Origin: JAHFPN01 sp963765745
GTDB lineage: Bacteria; Pseudomonadota; Alphaproteobacteria; Rhizobiales; Xanthobacteraceae
Direction: 5' to 3'
Assembly: GCA_963765745.1 (NCBI GenBank)
Contig: CAVXXM010000011.1
Span: forward strand, 124,001-188,000
Length of the DNA: 64,000 bases
In this document: piece after piece, positions 61,879 through 64,000 of the stretch
Layout: every line of letters begins with the position of its first letter
Numbering within the stretch: the stretch's first letter is position 1
Notes under the pieces: model-generated
The model's database searches: none
Seen by the model: only the letters and a program-made list of their open reading frames with translations
What the model was told of the DNA's origin: nothing
Position numbers and translations under genes: made by a program

Positions 61879-64000
61879 TCACGATCCTCTGCGGAACCAC
61901 GATGATACGCTTGGGTGCGCGCCCTTCCAAGGCGCGCTGGACCGGCTCCAGCGCCAGTACGGCCGCCTCGACGTCCTTGATCGCGGCATCGCGCGCCACG
62001 GTGACATCGGCGCGCTTTTTGCCATTGATCTGCACCGGCAAGGTGATGGTCTCCTCAAGCAACAGCCCGCGCTCGACTTCGGGCCAGCGCGCCTCGGCGA
62101 CGAGCGTCTTGTGACCCAGCGCCTCCCAGCATTCTTCAGCTAGATGCGGCATCATCGGGGCGGCGATCTGAACGAGGATTTCGGCCGCTTCGCGGAACGA
62201 CCAGGCGAGGTCGGCGGGAACCGCGCCGGCCGCGCGGGCCTCGGAAAGGGCCGCGGATAGGGCATTGGCGGCCTCGTAGATGTGGGCAACGCAGCGGTTG
62301 AAGCGCAGCCGCTCGATATCCTCGCCGACGTGCGCAAGTGCCGCATGGGCCGCCTTGCGCACGGCCGTGGCTTTTGTGCCGAATTCCTTGGGCCGCGCGG
62401 CGTCCACGGGGGCGGCGATTCCCGGCGAGATCGTTGGTCAGCCGCCATAGCCGCTGCATGAAGCGATAGGCGCCCTGCACACCATCCTCGGTCCAGATCA
62501 CGTCGCGCTCGGGCGGCGAGTCGGAAAGCATGAACCAGCGCGCGGTGTCGGCGCCGTGGGTCGACAGGATGTCGTCGGGATCGACGGTGTTGCGCTTGGA
62601 CTTCGACATTTTCTCGATGTCGCCGATCTCGACCTCATCGCCGGTCGAGATCAGGAAAGCGCGGCGCGTGTCGCCCGAAACCTCGATCCGCACTTCGGCG
62701 GGCTCGGCAAAGGTGCCGTCCTTCTTCCGGTAGGTTTCGTGCACGACCATGCCTTGGGTGAACAGCCCGTTGAACGGCTCGTCGATATGGGCGTGGCCGG
62801 TGGCTTTCATGGCGCGGGTGAAGAAGCGCGAATAGAGCAGATGCAGGATCGCGTGCTCGACGCCGCCGATATATTGATCAACCGGCATCCAGTAGCGCTC
62901 GGCGTTCGCTTCGGTTGGCGTTTTCGCGTCCGGAGCGGTGAAGCGCAGGAAATACCAGGACGAGTCGACGAAGGTGTCCATGGTGTCGGTCTCGCGCCGC
63001 GCGGGCTTGCCGCAGCGCGGGCAGGGGACGTGCTTCCAGGTCGGATGACGGTCGAGCGGATTGCCGGGACGGTCGAAGGTGACGTCCTCGGGCAGCGTCA
63101 CCGGCAGATCCTTCTCCGGCACCGGCACGGCGCCGCAGGTCTCGCAATGGATCACCGGGATCGGGCAGCCCCAATAGCGCTGGCGCGAAATGCCCCAGTC
63201 GCGCAGGCGATAACTGCACGTGCCGCTCGGCCACCGGCCGGTTGCCGCGCTGTTCGTGCTTTCCAGCCGCTTGGCGACTTCTTCTTTCGCTGCTTCGATG
63301 CTCATGCCATCGAGGAAGCGCGAGTTGACCAGCTTGCCGTCGCTCGTCAAAGGCATCGTCAGTCGATCACGAAGGTCTTCGGGTCCTGTCCCTGCGGGCA
63401 CGACGACAGGCGAGCTACCGGAAGCTTGTATTTACGGGCGAAGTCGAGGTCGCGCTGGTCGTGCGCCGGGCAGCCGAAGATGGCGCCGGTGCCGTAGTCC
63501 ATCAGAATGAAGTTGGCGACATAGACCGGCAGCTCCCAGTTCGGATCGAACGGATGCAGAGCGCGCGATCCGGTGTCGATGCCTTTCTTCTCGGCCTTGT
63601 CGATGACTTCCTGCGCGGTGCCGTGGCGGCGGCATTCCTCGATGAAGGCGGCGAGCTTGGGGTCGCGCTCGGCGCAGCCGCATTTGGCGAGCGGATGATC
63701 GGGCGCGATCGCGACGAAGGACGCGCCGAACAGAGTATCGTGGTCGCGTGGTGAAGACTTCGAATCTCGTTTCGAATCCGCATAAGGCGCTGTTTTTGGA
63801 CGCAAGCGCGAAGCGGATACAGGAGGCCTTCGGAGCGGCCGATCCAGTTCTTCTGCATCAGCCGGACTTTTTCCGGCCAGCGATCGAGCGTGTCGATCGC
63901 CTTGCAGGAGGTCCTCGGAATAGTTCGATGATCTTGAAGAACCACTGCGTCGAGCTCGCGCTGCTCGACCTCGGCGCCCGGAGCGCCAGCCGCGGCCGTC
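61865..64000 (-). CDS. leuS: Leucine--tRNA ligase, C-terminal part, at least eight frameshifts (cut by window edge)
   Basis: Class I synthetase. Visible in order from the right edge: QWFFKI, DTLDRWPEKVRLMQKNWIGRSEGLL, editing domain HDTLFGASFVAIAPDHPLA, YGTGAIFGCPAHDQRDLDFA, RDWGISRQRYWGCPIPVIHCE, DTFVDSSWYFLRF, the KMSKS loop IEKMSKSKRNTVDPDD (near 62600), anticodon domain AAPMMPHLAEECWE, and the C-terminal VARDAAIKDVEAAVLAL ending IVVPQRIVNVVA. Each frame change is repaired by removing one base, near 62420, 63348, 63361, 63743, 63818, 63902, 63928 and 63951. The HIGH motif lies beyond the window. Confidence 0.93.

Overview
The window looks like core chromosome of a high-GC alphaproteobacterium, most likely of the order Hyphomicrobiales (Rhizobiales). 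I infer this from gene content, gene order and protein motifs only. The order dnaQ-coaE-aroE-maf-ppsR | hemE-hemJ-rho-mnmE-mnmG-rsmG-parA-parB-holA-lptE-leuS is the conserved neighbourhood of the alphaproteobacterial replication origin. The cluster hslUV-hisB-DUF2628-hisH-hisA-hisF-hisE-coaA and the run hrcA-grpE-dnaK-dnaJ-(pmtA-like)-pyrF-dapB-gpmA also fit rhizobial-type genomes. I see no insertion sequence, prophage, CRISPR array, rRNA or tRNA gene.

Layout. 1-2.9 kb: start of uppP, an FzlA-like GST-fold protein, queG and an alpha/beta hydrolase. 3.0-8.5 kb: translation cluster infC (with a rare ATT start), rpmI, rplT, pheS, a small three-helix membrane protein, pheT. 8.5-13.9 kb: Tat-exported amine oxidase, papain-fold hydrolase, EI24 membrane protein, nth, DUF2244, HTH-alkyltransferase fusion. 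13.8-22.7 kb (all leftward): hrcA-grpE-dnaK-dnaJ heat-shock genes followed by a methyltransferase, FMN reductase, pyrF, DUF1330, dapB, gpmA. 22.8-30.5 kb: rph-rdgB-hemW, an LpoA-like lipoprotein, rsmI-yraN-gshB and a divergent pair of secreted proteins. 30.6-34.5 kb: comM and a hybrid sensor kinase. 34.5-43.7 kb: coaA and most of the histidine pathway, hslVU, then smr-mltA-Tim44-like. 43.9-48.0 kb: secB and the dnaQ-coaE-aroE-maf-ppsR operon. 48.03-48.32 kb: AT-rich intergenic region, the probable chromosomal origin. 48.3-64 kb: hemE-hemJ, a glycosyltransferase, rho, a DUF255 protein, mnmE, mnmG, rsmG, parA, parB, then holA, lptE and the 3' part of leuS on the other strand.

The right third is the chromosome-maintenance region: the probable oriC at 48.2 kb, two ParB-binding parS sites at 55.97 and 57.95 kb (the second inside the rsmG coding sequence) and parAB at 58.6-60.3 kb, so replication start and centromere lie about 8-10 kb apart. 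dnaA is not in the window.

A caution: at least eleven universally conserved genes carry frameshifts (nth, dapB, rph, hisA, hisH, hemE, hemJ, mnmE, mnmG, holA, leuS). Nearly all are explained by one extra base, and they pile up towards the right end (eight in leuS alone). This looks like uncorrected long-read consensus error, not gene decay. These genes are annotated over their full extent with the break points named.
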